Positions 1-9,399 of a stretch of 19,582 nt of DNA are shown here, in pieces (the stretch's first letter is position 1; every line of letters begins with the position of its first letter). The notes under the pieces are model-generated. The model was not told where the DNA came from and did no database searches. It worked only from the letters and a program-made list of their open reading frames with translations. The position numbers and the translations under genes were made by a program. This DNA is from Funneliformis mosseae. Its lineage: Eukaryota; Glomeromycota; Glomeromycetes; Glomerales; Glomeraceae. The stretch is from positions 1 through 19,582 of the forward strand of contig CAJVPP010001501.1 of the NCBI GenBank assembly GCA_910592005.1, written 5' to 3'.

Positions 1-3000
1 TGATTTTGACTGACTTGGAGTGTATTTATGGTATGGAATGTCAATTTTTTATTCGATATAAATATCTTTTAAATAAGGGGTTTTTTCTTTTTTATTCAAT
101 TTACTATGTATTTTGTAGGGAGCCTTTACGACTTATGGAATCAAAATTATATTACAACGGGTAGCTCCGATAATCCTAAATATTTTACTCGGGTTGCCTT
201 AGGAGCGTATGCAAATCCTATGTTGTAAGTTAAATTTCTTCGAGAAAAGATATGCAAGCGTCATTCTTTTTTATTATTACAATTTATATTAACTTTTCTT
301 ATTTTTTAGACATATTCATCCTGATTTCAGATGCATCCTGGTTCTTGATGAAAAGAAGCTAAAAAATGCCGATCCACCACTTTTAAATAGATTTGAAAAA
401 CAAAGGATGACAATAAACGATATCCTTAATAAGGATGAAAAGGAATTAGTCAACCAGCTGCGAGAATGGACGCGGCAAATGTCAACTATAGCAGGAACAT
501 CTTATAATAATTTTACTGTAGAGGATTTATTTATTGGCTTCAATAAGGAAGAAACATTGCAAAGCTTAATCCTTGATATAAAGAAAAATGAACCTAGGAC
601 GAGTGATGGGGAAATACTCGATAAATGCAAAGAAAATTTAGTTGCAATTACTACATCAGATGGAATGGTTCGAATTGAGAGATCTACCTTGGATTTTGAA
701 GAAATACAGCGTTGGAAAAATGTTTATTTTCAGGTTCAACATCATAATGGCATAGCAGATTATTTTCAAGATCTGTTATATGGACAAAATGTGAAGGTCA
801 ATCAAGATGGTCATTTGGTCATAATTAACACATTTTCCAACATCAACACAGACGTCAATTACTGCTTGGAAGGAATCACGAGATGTTTTGCTTTGAAACT
901 TTCCACATTTAAAACCGAATCTCAATTTCAAAAACAAGTGAACAGATTTTGGTTCGAATTGGATGATGATTTCTTAATATTGCAATGTGATATCTCTATT
1001 GTAAATGCGGACTGTGTCAAATTAGCAAAATTTATTATTGAACAATGCCGGAATGATTATTTACAAAAACAACGTAAGAGAAATACTGCGAACATTAAGC
1101 ATGCTTGCATTATTCTTCATACTCATCGAGATAATAATGCGAATATAACTTCGTTCAACTTTATGAGTGGTTGGAAACAAATCACAATCGAATCATTGGA
1201 TAAACAAAAAAGACCGTTATCTGTTTTACTGGAACAAAATTTATTTGATGAAATTATGACATCATATTCGTTCGAGGATATATTAAAGCAAGAATTGTTA
1301 TGGTGTTTGCTATGTACGAAATATCCAGACAATGTTAATTCCATTAATCATGTCGAGTAAGTATTATTCCTTCTGAATTTTTGCTGCATCAAAGTATTTT
1401 AATGTTTATGATTCTTATTAATCTTATTTAATTAGATATTTGAGCAAAAGCATCTTAGATCATCCAAATTTCATAGATTGTTTAAAAATGAGGACGCTTG
1501 AATGCTTAAAAACAAATGCAAAACTTGATTGGCAATATCATGTCGCTTCTAACAAGAAATTATTATATCCACATTCTTCGTTTGCTTTGGCATTACAAGC
1601 ATACATCCGTTCAACAATTCGTCATCTTATTGCGAAAATCTTACATTCTTTGGAACACTTTGGAGCTACAAAGACTTTCCTTATTCATGACTTGCCAGCA
1701 TTTCAAATGTCACCACAAAGTGAACACCTTCTTAAATTCTGGAAAGATATGTTTTTTGATAACAATGTAATCAATTTCGACTCATTACCGGAACCAATGC
1801 CGGACAGATATACAATGCCAGTTAGCGTTTTGGATTTAAAATTTCCATTTTCATTTTACTTTATGAAACAGATTGATAGTTTCAGAACTCTATATGAAGA
1901 GGAAATGTCAATTCTACAAAGGGATACAAAAAATTTAAGTCATGAAGCTTTTGAAGAATTTAACCAAGAGTTTTCTAAAAAGGTTTTTAGGTCGATAATT
2001 CTCTTGGATTCTTCTCCATTGTTAGATGCCTCGGACTTATATTTCAATGATTTTGTTAATATGATCTATAACAATGAAACACGAGCTAAAAATATGCCCG
2101 TATTATCATATATTTTCAAATGTAAACTTGGTAGAGAGAATATCACAAATCCTATTCTTTTACATATATTTTGGTGGAAGAATGCTAGTTCAACCTTAGC
2201 GGCAATTCAACTAATTCACAAGTGTCCTTCGATTCTCAATGAAATCCTTATGAATGACGATGGATTAGCATATGAAGGAAGTTTGGAGCAACATATCGTG
2301 AATGAAGTTTCTAGTTTAATGCTTAATAAACTTTGTAATGGTCAAGCAATCATTGAATTGCAACTCGAAATTAGAAATTCATTGAATCTCTGTGACAAGC
2401 TTTCCAACTTTAAAACGACAGAATCTCTTCAATTGTTGCAATTTTGCAATGATCTATTATCAAATGGATCGATACCATTGGAGATTATTAAACAGATTGT
2501 CGAGACTAAATATGGTGAAGAATTATTTTCACCAATGTATATTTACAGAGTCTTTAAAATTCTTAACAGTATTAAAGAGATCGAGCCAAATGGTATCACA
2601 TTATTTGAGCAATCTTTTATCATGAAGGGTCTAGAAATTGTTCCATTCGATTCACCCTCTAGGTTGGAACTTTATCGCTCTTTATTCTTGGAAGATCCCT
2701 TCCCTCTTATGGGAAATATCATTAAAAGTATGTTTGAAGAAGAAAACAAACATATGCCATTTGAATTCTTCACGTGGTTAGAACATCCTAGAAAAATGTT
2801 AGATTCACCATCATTTGGAATTATAAATTCGTGTCTTGAAGTTAAGGGTTGTCATTCTTCTATAGCAGCACTATTCTGTGATGTTATACAGAAAACATAC
2901 TTTGCACGATATAATCTGAGGGAATTATCACCATATTTCCATTGCGCAATTGAAGCTTTAGATGATTATCATATTGAAGAATTACGTAAAATCACGGCGA

Positions 3001-6000
3001 TAGCGTACCTCAAAGAATTGGTTCACAAATTTTGGAATACATTGATTCGGGATAACACCTTAAGACCGGTTTCATTGAACTTCAAAGGTCTTTATGCAGA
3101 ATTTAAACAACTAATTATACAAGTTAATCGCGACATTAAATTACCTTATAGATTAATTGATTCATTAAAAATTTATTTTTTACGAGATTTACGCGATAGA
3201 GAATTTTCGATGGGTGATATTAAAAATTTTTGTCAGGCTCAAAAACCCACTCTACCATGGCTTCAAGCTTTGCCTTGGGATGATATTCACAAAACTCCAT
3301 TACAATTCAATGTTTACTATTCTTTTGAAGATTATTGTGCCATTGAAGATTGCTTCATATTTCTTCATAGGTATAATAATCAAGAAAGGTTTGATCATCT
3401 CTTTAACACAATAAAGAAGAAAGGATTAGTAAGTCCAAAAATTGCACTTATGGGAGGTATCCTTAACCGACTTCATGTTATAAGAACGACAAGAGAATGG
3501 AATCACGCAGAGAATCAAACAGCGAACTTTTTGAATGAAAAAATCGGGAATATAAGCCTTTTATCGAGTATTTACAAGAGGACTGTTTACAATATAATCA
3601 CAAACCAAAATTCTGTTTTGCGACTTGATCCGAATGTTCGTAACTCGGATTTATTAATTAAATCGGTCATTGGGCACGTTATAGCATTGCATTCGTCTAT
3701 TCCTGCGGAGGCGTCACCATTAGCGAATTTGTTACAAAATTTGGGTCGTTGTAGTGGCCTTTTTATTCCCACTTGTGCATCAGATGTAGAATATATGGTA
3801 TTTAATGCTATTTTACGGGAGAGCGGTAACTTTACGCGGTAAGAATTGTTTAAAATCTTCATATTAAAAAAAAAGAGAAATGTTTAACCAAATTTTTAAT
3901 TGTTCCTTTAATAGATATAAATGTAAATGCGGTTATATTTATCTTATTGGTAATTGTGGATTAGCCAACGGGCGAGGCAAATGCCCTGAATGTAAAAATT
4001 CTATCGGTGGTGTAAATCATAGGTCTGACGCGGGAAATATGAAATTAGATAGAACACCAGTTCACTCAGCTATCAATGGAAAAGAAGAAAAAGGATATAT
4101 AGGGGAAGGATACAATAGGGACATCAATCACAATCATCGCAATTTGCCTCCTACTTCATATAGGATTCTTCATTTGTTTGTACATTCGATTATTGGAGCT
4201 TGGGCACCTTCTGACACTGCAAATACATTTATACGAAAAAACAATAGACTTGAAATTGCAAATGATAGTTTGGTATATTGTATGGAACATATAAGGAATG
4301 ATTGGGGAATTCTTTTAAACCTTTTGAATTGCTCTGAGGAAAATTTAGCCCTATTACTACATGCAATCCTTGATAGAATGTTTCGAATTCCACCAAGAAA
4401 TTCAACCTTGAAGACACCTCACGAGCGTAAAGAATGGGAAATACATTTCACACAGGGCTATGTATCACCTTTAATTAAAAATATCACGAAAACAGCTACC
4501 GAATTTCTCGCCAACCTTCAAGGTAATTCGAGCAGTATCGAGAAAGAAATTGATCAAACAAGATCAATGGATGAGAGATACATGCATGAACATTTACCAA
4601 GGCTTTGGAGATCTATAGGTACAATGAGTTTTCAGGGTTTTCGTGCTTATTACAATTCGGATTTAGAGAAGCATGAAGCGAGTTTCCCTTTTATTTCAGT
4701 ATTCCTCAAATATTTTGACAAACTAGAAAAGGTAAAATACCTTTGGCCGATAGTGAATTTTGTTCGAATAATATCATCGCGTCTTGAATATCGCGTGAGT
4801 CGAGAAAAGGCACGAGAACAAACATTTCGGCAATTTATAGACGAAGAGTCTAATGGTGGAAAATCCGAAGAAAGGTTGAAATTCTTAACGTCAAATTTCA
4901 ATGACTTTGCCGATGCATGGAATTCAGTTATAAATGATGTAGATCATTTCCAATGTCACGAGCTTCAAGAACCAAAACCGGATATAAATTTGACGTCTCC
5001 CATTGCACTTGCTTTAGTCGAGCCAAAGGATTCGGGCGTATATCTTTGCGCCATTTTGGAATATTTAATTGGATTACAAAATAATTTCTTACAAGAAGTA
5101 TTAACGATTCCTATAGGATCTACTAAAGCACTTAAATTCATGGAAGAGCCTTATTTTATTCAGGAAAACACCGTTTCTTCGTCATCTTCAAGAGCATCTA
5201 ATGCTAATTCAGTAGAAGGTACTACTCGTTACTACCTCCAATCCTTTAGAATTGATCAAACAAGACGAGACAATTTCATAGATTACAAATGGGATGATGA
5301 TACTCTCCAAAATAGTTATCGTAACCTTGAAGTAGGATGTGGTCGGGATATAATTTATGACTTACAAAAAATCGAAATAGAGCTTGCGCGTAGGTTAGTT
5401 TTTGAAAAAGTTCATATAGGTACTTTGAATGATTCACAAGCATACATGGAGCCTTTTCCATATCACATGGAATTATTTCAAGGATATATGAGAATTCTTG
5501 GTGATATCAAATCATCAATCCATCAACAGAAAATTCCAACTGATAAGATACCACAGATTGTTGGCGTGGTACCAACGACCAGCACTTCATACAGGGAACA
5601 TCATAATAATTATTCATTATCTTATGATGACGCATCTGAACTTCTATCTTCATTAGAAATTTTGCTTGGTTTCGTAAAACGTACTTCGGTTGGAAACGAA
5701 GAAACAACAATTCTTGATTATGTTAATCAATGGATGAGATTATCCGTATTATTAAAAAACAGATCGTTCAAAAATTTATTAAATACCGGATTATGTCTCA
5801 AACATTTAATAGATCTGTATGAATTGATCGAAGAACAAGTTGCAAATTCCGTGGTAAAATATATAGATGCCAAATTTAAAGTTGAACTCACAAAAGAAGT
5901 GCAGGATGAAATTGATTCGGCCGTTGAATTTGAACGTTCTTCAACGTGTAATGAACGTATACCAGCAGAAGTATTTGCTCTTGCATTAAAAAGATTTATG

Positions 6001-6245
6001 CTTAGATTTTTAAAGAATTTCGATAAGGATCAACTCCCATTAAGCTATTATATTAAAGATGAAGGGCTTAACTTGTGGCCGGCCGAAATTTCAGATGAAT
6101 TGTTGGAAAAATTTCCGGAATCCTTACTAGTATGCCATATTTATGCGGCATATGTATATGTATCAAGGTAAATATAAATCTAAATGTTTTAAAATATATT
6201 GCATTTATTTTCAAAATTAATATTGAACTTTGCAACAGGAAATGA
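1..6245 (+). CDS. RNF213-like: RNF213/mysterin-like giant AAA+ E3 ubiquitin ligase, C-terminal part (5' truncated by window)
   Basis: I join exons 1-30, 119-224, 310-1356, 1436-3838, 3915-6167 and 6239-6245. The frame stays open for 1,947 codons from base 3 to the TGA at 6243-6245, and every junction is GT-AG. Residues 1-76 (...TDLECIYG/SLYDLWNQNY... HIHPDFRCILV... PPLLNRFEKQ) match the conserved end of the last AAA+ module of RNF213, where vertebrates have IYGSLYDALNQ and NRLEKH. Residues about 80-1190 are the long helical E3-module region, mostly without recognisable domains. Residues 1196-1227 are an RZ-type zinc finger: Cys1198, Cys1200, Cys1209, Cys1218 and Cys1221, ending IGG. The last 720 residues match the size of the RNF213 C-terminal region. 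Family role, from known homologues: a cytosolic hexa-AAA-type ATPase that ubiquitinates targets, including non-protein ones, through the RZ finger rather than the RING. No RING cysteine pattern is visible here. The start codon, N-terminal region and most of the ATPase core lie upstream of the window. The family call is firm; the fungal substrate is unknown. Confidence 0.9.
31..118 (+). other. Intron in RNF213-like gene
   Basis: Donor GTATGG at 31, acceptor TTTTGTAG ending at 118, 88 nt. Splicing splits a Gly codon (G30/GG119-120) and joins ...LECIYG to SLYDLWNQ, matching the conserved family segment. This protein match is the main support for the junction. Confidence 0.85.
225..309 (+). other. 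Intron in RNF213-like gene
   Basis: Donor GTAAGT at 225-230, acceptor TTTTTTAG ending at 309, 85 nt. Joining gives ...YANPML/HIHPDFRCILV, which fits the family's V/I-HP-x-FR segment. A second possible acceptor (TTTCAG at 325-330) would delete HIHPDFR and is less likely. Confidence 0.85.
1357..1435 (+). other. Intron in RNF213-like gene
   Basis: Donor GTAAGT at 1357-1362, acceptor TTTAATTAG ending at 1435, 79 nt. It rescues the frame across an in-frame TAA at 1358-1360 that would otherwise end the protein. A Glu codon is split (GA/A). Confidence 0.85.
3839..3914 (+). other. Intron immediately before the RZ finger
   Basis: Donor GTAAGA at 3839, acceptor CTTTAATAG ending at 3914, 76 nt. It removes the in-frame TAA at 3840-3842. 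An Arg codon is split (CG/A), so the zinc finger begins with the new exon. Without splicing, the protein would stop just before the finger. Confidence 0.85.
3915..4011 (+). other. RZ-type (ZNFX1/RNF213) zinc finger coding segment with variant CxC start
   Basis: The first 32 codons of exon 5 encode YKCKCGYIYLIGNCG, then a CPEC and IGG end. Spacing from Cys1198 to Cys1209 (11), Cys1209 to Cys1218 (9) and Cys1218 to Cys1221 (3) equals the spacing I recall in human RNF213 between Cys4505, Cys4516, Cys4525 and Cys4528. Cys1209 therefore lines up with the proposed catalytic cysteine Cys4516. The zinc-ligand histidine (human His4509) is Tyr1202 here, but an extra Cys1200 sits two residues away and could be the fourth zinc ligand. 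The finger lies exactly at an exon start, with Arg1195 split by the intron. Human numbering is from memory. Confidence 0.88.
6168..6238 (+). other. Probable last intron of RNF213-like gene
   Basis: Donor GTAAAT at 6168, acceptor TTTGCAACAG ending at 6238, 71 nt, similar in size to the other four introns. Splicing gives ...YVSRK then TGA at 6243-6245. Without splicing the protein ends ...YVSR at TAA 6169-6171. The two forms differ by one Lys, so the protein sequence cannot decide between them. Confidence 0.55.
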
Positions 6246-6393
6246 ATACATTTGATTCGTCATCTAGAAGCTGGAATATTTTCAGAAGGAATGAATAACT
6301 TTTTATTTTAAATTAGTATTATAGATAAATATATATATTTTTTAATTATTTTTGTTAAAAGTTTTTGTTTAGTTATTAATTCGATGCTGGATA

Positions 6394-6399
6394 AATAAA
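6394..6399 (+). terminator. Candidate poly(A) signal for the RNF213-like gene
   Basis: AATAAA about 150 nt after the stop codon, within a run of ATAAATAAAT, in AT-rich DNA where such hexamers also occur by chance. Confidence 0.4.
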
Positions 6400-7194
6400 T
6401 ATTGATGCTTTTCTCCAAAAAATATATTTCCACTTGAAGATTTACATTTTTTTTATGATCAATGATTCGCCTGCCTTTATTATAATGTATGCGGGGAATG
6501 TCGAAAAGAAAATATATAAGTACCTTAAAGATCGTCCAAAAGTCCGGAGTTAATTAAGTTTTTCAAAACCACAAGATATTTCAATATTTACCCAGTGTTA
6601 ATAACAGTACAATATTTTTCTTGAACATAAAGAGTCTTCTGGATACAAATATTAACGAAAAAGTAACGATGACATTTGTAATTGATATGTGAAATTTTAA
6701 AGTTGCTAACGGATCCTTTAATAATCCACCGATACCTGTTGCTTGTGAATCAATGTAAGAGAGTTTCGTAATTCTTGACATTTGATTTTCTGACATTCAC
6801 ATCCTTCCCTTAGTCCACTTTAATCCGTCTGTAATTGGAGACATTAGCAGCTATTCCGAATGAGTCATTAACTTCTTGATCAGTATTTTATTTGTAAGTA
6901 GGATATATAACTTGAACGGATTTGGGATGTTAAATATAGTATAGGATTAGAGATGGAAGGTTTAAATTTTTATTCACTAATTATATATGTAAGTTGCTAA
7001 CTTATGATTATTTTTATAGATTTTTTTTGATGAAAATTATTTTAATGGGATTTTGAAATTCATCAGCTAGAAGGATTCCAATAAACCAAGTTTTCTGGTT
7101 CCGCCGACAATTCCAAAGTTCCTTTGTTAATTGTAATATTAGTTATGATAATGATTTATAACCTGTATAAATATCTATTTAGCAATTATTAATA

Positions 7195-7218
7195 TTTTTT
7201 TTTTTTTTTTTTTTTTTT
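7195..7218. repeat. Uninterrupted T run of 24 bases
   Basis: A pure T tract on the plus strand (A on the minus strand) in the convergent intergenic region. It may be a simple homopolymer or the tail of an old minus-strand retroposon; no target-site duplication is obvious. Confidence 0.8.
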
Positions 7219-7354
7219 CAAATGATAGATAACAAATACAATATCTTCCTGATGATTAACTTTTTAAAAAATTATATAAGTTAGGCAAAACTAATTAATT
7301 TTCGATAATCTTAATTGACCATTTATATTAATTGAGTATTTACAAAAAAATAAG

Positions 7355-7360
7355 TTTATT
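7355..7360 (-). terminator. Candidate poly(A) signal for the F-box gene
   Basis: TTTATT on the plus strand reads AATAAA on the minus strand, about 10 nt past the F-box stop codon. This is close to the stop for a fungal 3' UTR, so another signal further down may be used. Confidence 0.35.
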
Positions 7361-7370
7361 TCTATATGAA

Positions 7371-8744
7371 TTAAAAAGAATTGATGGTTCCAAATTTAAT
7401 AATACCCGACTTTTGAAATTTTTTAATTACAATACTACTGGCTCTTCTAATACTTTTACCGCAAATTCCAATAATAAACAACGAAAGTGTATTTTTCGGT
7501 GTACGGTTCTCCCATCTTCTAAAAACGGGAGCCAATGCTGTTTGAAAAAATATATGATCAAAACCTCCTACATAATCCATTTTTAGCTCGTGAAAATTTC
7601 TGGGTGAATCGTTAACGATAATTTCCAACAAGATGCTTTCATTCAAATAATTAGAACCGCATAAAAGATAAATGCTTTCTAATTTTTGACAGCCTTGTAA
7701 AATTACCTTCAATGTTGTAGATTCTACATCTAGAATGACAGTGCGTAATGACCTCAGATTTGAACAAAATTTTGCTACAGCCAAATTCAATGAATTGTCA
7801 TTGGTATTATGAAGATCAAGTACTCTTAAATTCTTCCCACTATTCTCAAAAAATATAATTAAAGGTTTAGGAATCAAAACATTATAATAAAATTTTAAGA
7901 TTTGCAAGTTTGGAAGGGTCATGTATTCCATATCTTCAAAGCCTTCGAAACGAAATGATAATAAAAGTTCTTGTAAATTGATGAGTTTAGAAATAAATGA
8001 CAAAGGGATAAGATATCTTCCTTCCAAGCGTAATTTGATAACAGTATCATTTATGTTTGCTATTAGAGGAGGTACGTACATAACATCAGAACTTTCATGC
8101 AATATGTTCAAGCACTTTAAATTTTTTTGAACCGAAATCAGTTCTGCTAATCCATTTGATATTATATCTTCCAAAGTGATGCTTAATGATTCTATATTAT
8201 GACAGATTCGTGACATCTGATAGAAAATTTCTGAATCAATGTTCGAACTACAATCAAATTCCGAAAGATTTTTCAAACAATCTTTCGCTCCAGGATAAGT
8301 GGTGATCGGTATATTTGGAATGAGAAATCTTCTAGAACAAAATTCTAGTTTTTTCAAAGTAACTTGACCCATGAGCATTTTAAATATCTCTTGTGTTACT
8401 ACAAACTTTTTATTATCATCGTCAGGTTGTTGATCTTTAAGAAATTTGAGAACTCCACAAACAGTATCGTGCACCGAAAGATTTTTGATGAACTTTATAT
8501 AATCAAAGAAGAGAGGTTTTGAAGTTGAGGTTGATATTATGATATCATTCTTGCGTAAAATTTCTTTAGATTCATCGGAAAAACAACCGATTAAAAGATT
8601 ATAATTATGAATGTTTCTCCATAAAATTCGAATGGAAACCTCACACCAAAAATGATTAACTAATGAGCATGAACGTAAATCCTTTTCGACTTTCAAATTT
8701 TTCAAAATTTCGTTTAAACATTCATATGGGAGTTGGAAAGGCAT
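7371..8744 (-). CDS. F-box / leucine-rich-repeat protein, probable SCF ubiquitin ligase substrate receptor
   Basis: An intact single-exon frame of 457 residues, ATG at 8744 and TAA at 7371-7373. Residues 3-45 form an F-box: LPYECLNEILKNL, then a CSLVNHFWCEVSIRILWRNI segment, the pattern common in Rhizophagus F-box proteins. From about residue 130 to 420 there are degenerate leucine-rich repeats (for example LKKLEFCSR, NIESLSITLE, NLKCLNILHE, LINLQELLLSF, LPNLQILKF, NLRVLDLHN, KLESIYLLCG). In known F-box proteins the F-box binds Skp1 within an SCF complex and the LRR part selects the substrate; no particular substrate can be read here. There is no signal peptide or membrane segment. The start is the first ATG after a poly-A/T tract and leads directly into the F-box. 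Its base composition resembles the RNF213-like exons and it shows no decay. It lies tail-to-tail with that gene. Confidence 0.85.
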   Translation of the reverse strand: MPFQLPYECLNEILKNLKVEKDLRSCSLVNHFWCEVSIRILWRNIHNYNLLIGCFSDESKEILRKNDIIISTSTSKPLFFDYIKFIKNLSVHDTVCGVLKFLKDQQPDDDNKKFVVTQEIFKMLMGQVTLKKLEFCSRRFLIPNIPITTYPGAKDCLKNLSEFDCSSNIDSEIFYQMSRICHNIESLSITLEDIISNGLAELISVQKNLKCLNILHESSDVMYVPPLIANINDTVIKLRLEGRYLIPLSFISKLINLQELLLSFRFEGFEDMEYMTLPNLQILKFYYNVLIPKPLIIFFENSGKNLRVLDLHNTNDNSLNLAVAKFCSNLRSLRTVILDVESTTLKVILQGCQKLESIYLLCGSNYLNESILLEIIVNDSPRNFHELKMDYVGGFDHIFFQTALAPVFRRWENRTPKNTLSLFIIGICGKSIRRASSIVIKKFQKSGIIKFGTINSF

Positions 8745-8793
8745 TTTAAAATTTTTTTTTTTTAAGAGGAGATTTTTTTTTTTAAAAAAAAAG

Positions 8794-8825
8794 AGATCTT
8801 TTTTTTTCTATTTAAAAAAAGATCT
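8794..8825. repeat. Perfect 12-bp inverted repeat, poly-A/T hairpin
   Basis: AGATCTTTTTTT (8794-8805) and AAAAAAAGATCT (8814-8825) are exact reverse complements around an 8-nt loop. It lies 50-82 bp upstream of the F-box start codon. Confidence 0.85.
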
Positions 8826-8855
8826 ATTAAAAAAAAACATACATTGTGGTGTTCT

Positions 8856-9134
8856 GATCCGTTCCGATCCGTTCCGATTGCAAAAATAAACAAAGAATTA
8901 ATAAAAAAGAGCTTGTCTAATCCGACGTAATTGGTTAAAATATTTAAACGGTACATTTTTTGTATCGGAACATGTGATAGGAACCAATAAAATTGCCAAG
9001 ATCAGATAATCTAACCGGAAACCTATTGTGCATTCCTCTAAAAATTTATTACAAGGCTTGTTCAATTCTAGATCGGATCGAAAAAAACAAATAGCCAATC
9101 AAAGGTACAATTGTTTGATTGAATCGGATTGATC
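8856..9134. repeat. Possible short non-autonomous element with imperfect inverted ends
   Basis: The left end has a perfect 10-nt tandem, GATCCGTTCC twice (8856-8875), then GATTG. The right end has AATCGGATTGATC (9122-9134), whose complement GATCAATCCGATT resembles GATCCGTTCCGATT (8866-8879). GATCGGATCG near 9072 is a further related motif. Repeated sub-terminal motifs at both ends are typical of hAT-like MITEs, but no target-site duplication is clear and the ends are imperfect. Confidence 0.25.
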
Positions 9135-9344
9135 TAGTCAAATATGGTTTGCAATATGAATTATAACCGACGAATATAATGTGCTATGGTTACAAATTCT
9201 TGTGAAAAAGAAGGTTCAAGTGTGAGGAAGGCAATATAATTTACAAACGGTTTAAATTAAACTCTCAATATTTAAAACCCCGCATATACAAAGTAGATGA
9301 CAAAATAGACGTCAAAAGAAGTAGAGGTGGCTACAGCTAAGATA

Positions 9345-9390
9345 TTTGGATTTGGTGCAAAATCCTTTTGTTGTTTTGGAGCAATCCAAA
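9345..9390. repeat. Hairpin at the border of the AT desert
   Basis: TTTGGATT (9345-9352) pairs with AATCCAAA (9383-9390). Inside it, GGATTT (9348-9353) can instead pair with AAATCC (9360-9365). Composition falls sharply to nearly pure A/T just after it, so it may mark the end of an inserted element. Confidence 0.5.
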
Positions 9391-9399
9391 GTTTTAATT

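Larger units (their letters stand above)
6246..7370. other. Convergent intergenic region between the RNF213-like and F-box genes
   Basis: This region holds the 3' ends of both genes. Bases 6300-6420 and 6960-7370 are AT-rich low-complexity DNA. The part in between (about 6440-6960) has a more gene-like composition. On its minus strand is a 71-codon open frame (6581-6796) with one hydrophobic stretch near its middle. It has no recognisable domain and is short enough to arise by chance, so I do not call it a gene. It could be an exon of a small gene or an old gene remnant. Confidence 0.6.

Noticed and set aside
1296..1320. C-x2-C in WCLLCTKYP as the start of a RING finger
   Set aside because: No C-x-H or second C-x2-C pair follows at RING spacing, and the position is too early in the E3 module.
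3880..3914. ATG at 3880 as the start of a separate zinc-finger gene
   Set aside because: The bases lie in an intron with good GT-AG ends, and joining the exons restores the RNF213 domain order.
4229..4417. Minus-strand frames inside the RNF213-like exons (also 1123-1344, 3587-3862, 4650-4901, 5276-5461, 5507-5710)
   Set aside because: Shadows of the conserved plus-strand coding sequence.
8762..9098. Two small minus-strand open frames upstream of the F-box gene
   Set aside because: They overlap each other and poly-A/T runs, have no domain, and do not join to the F-box frame by a convincing intron.
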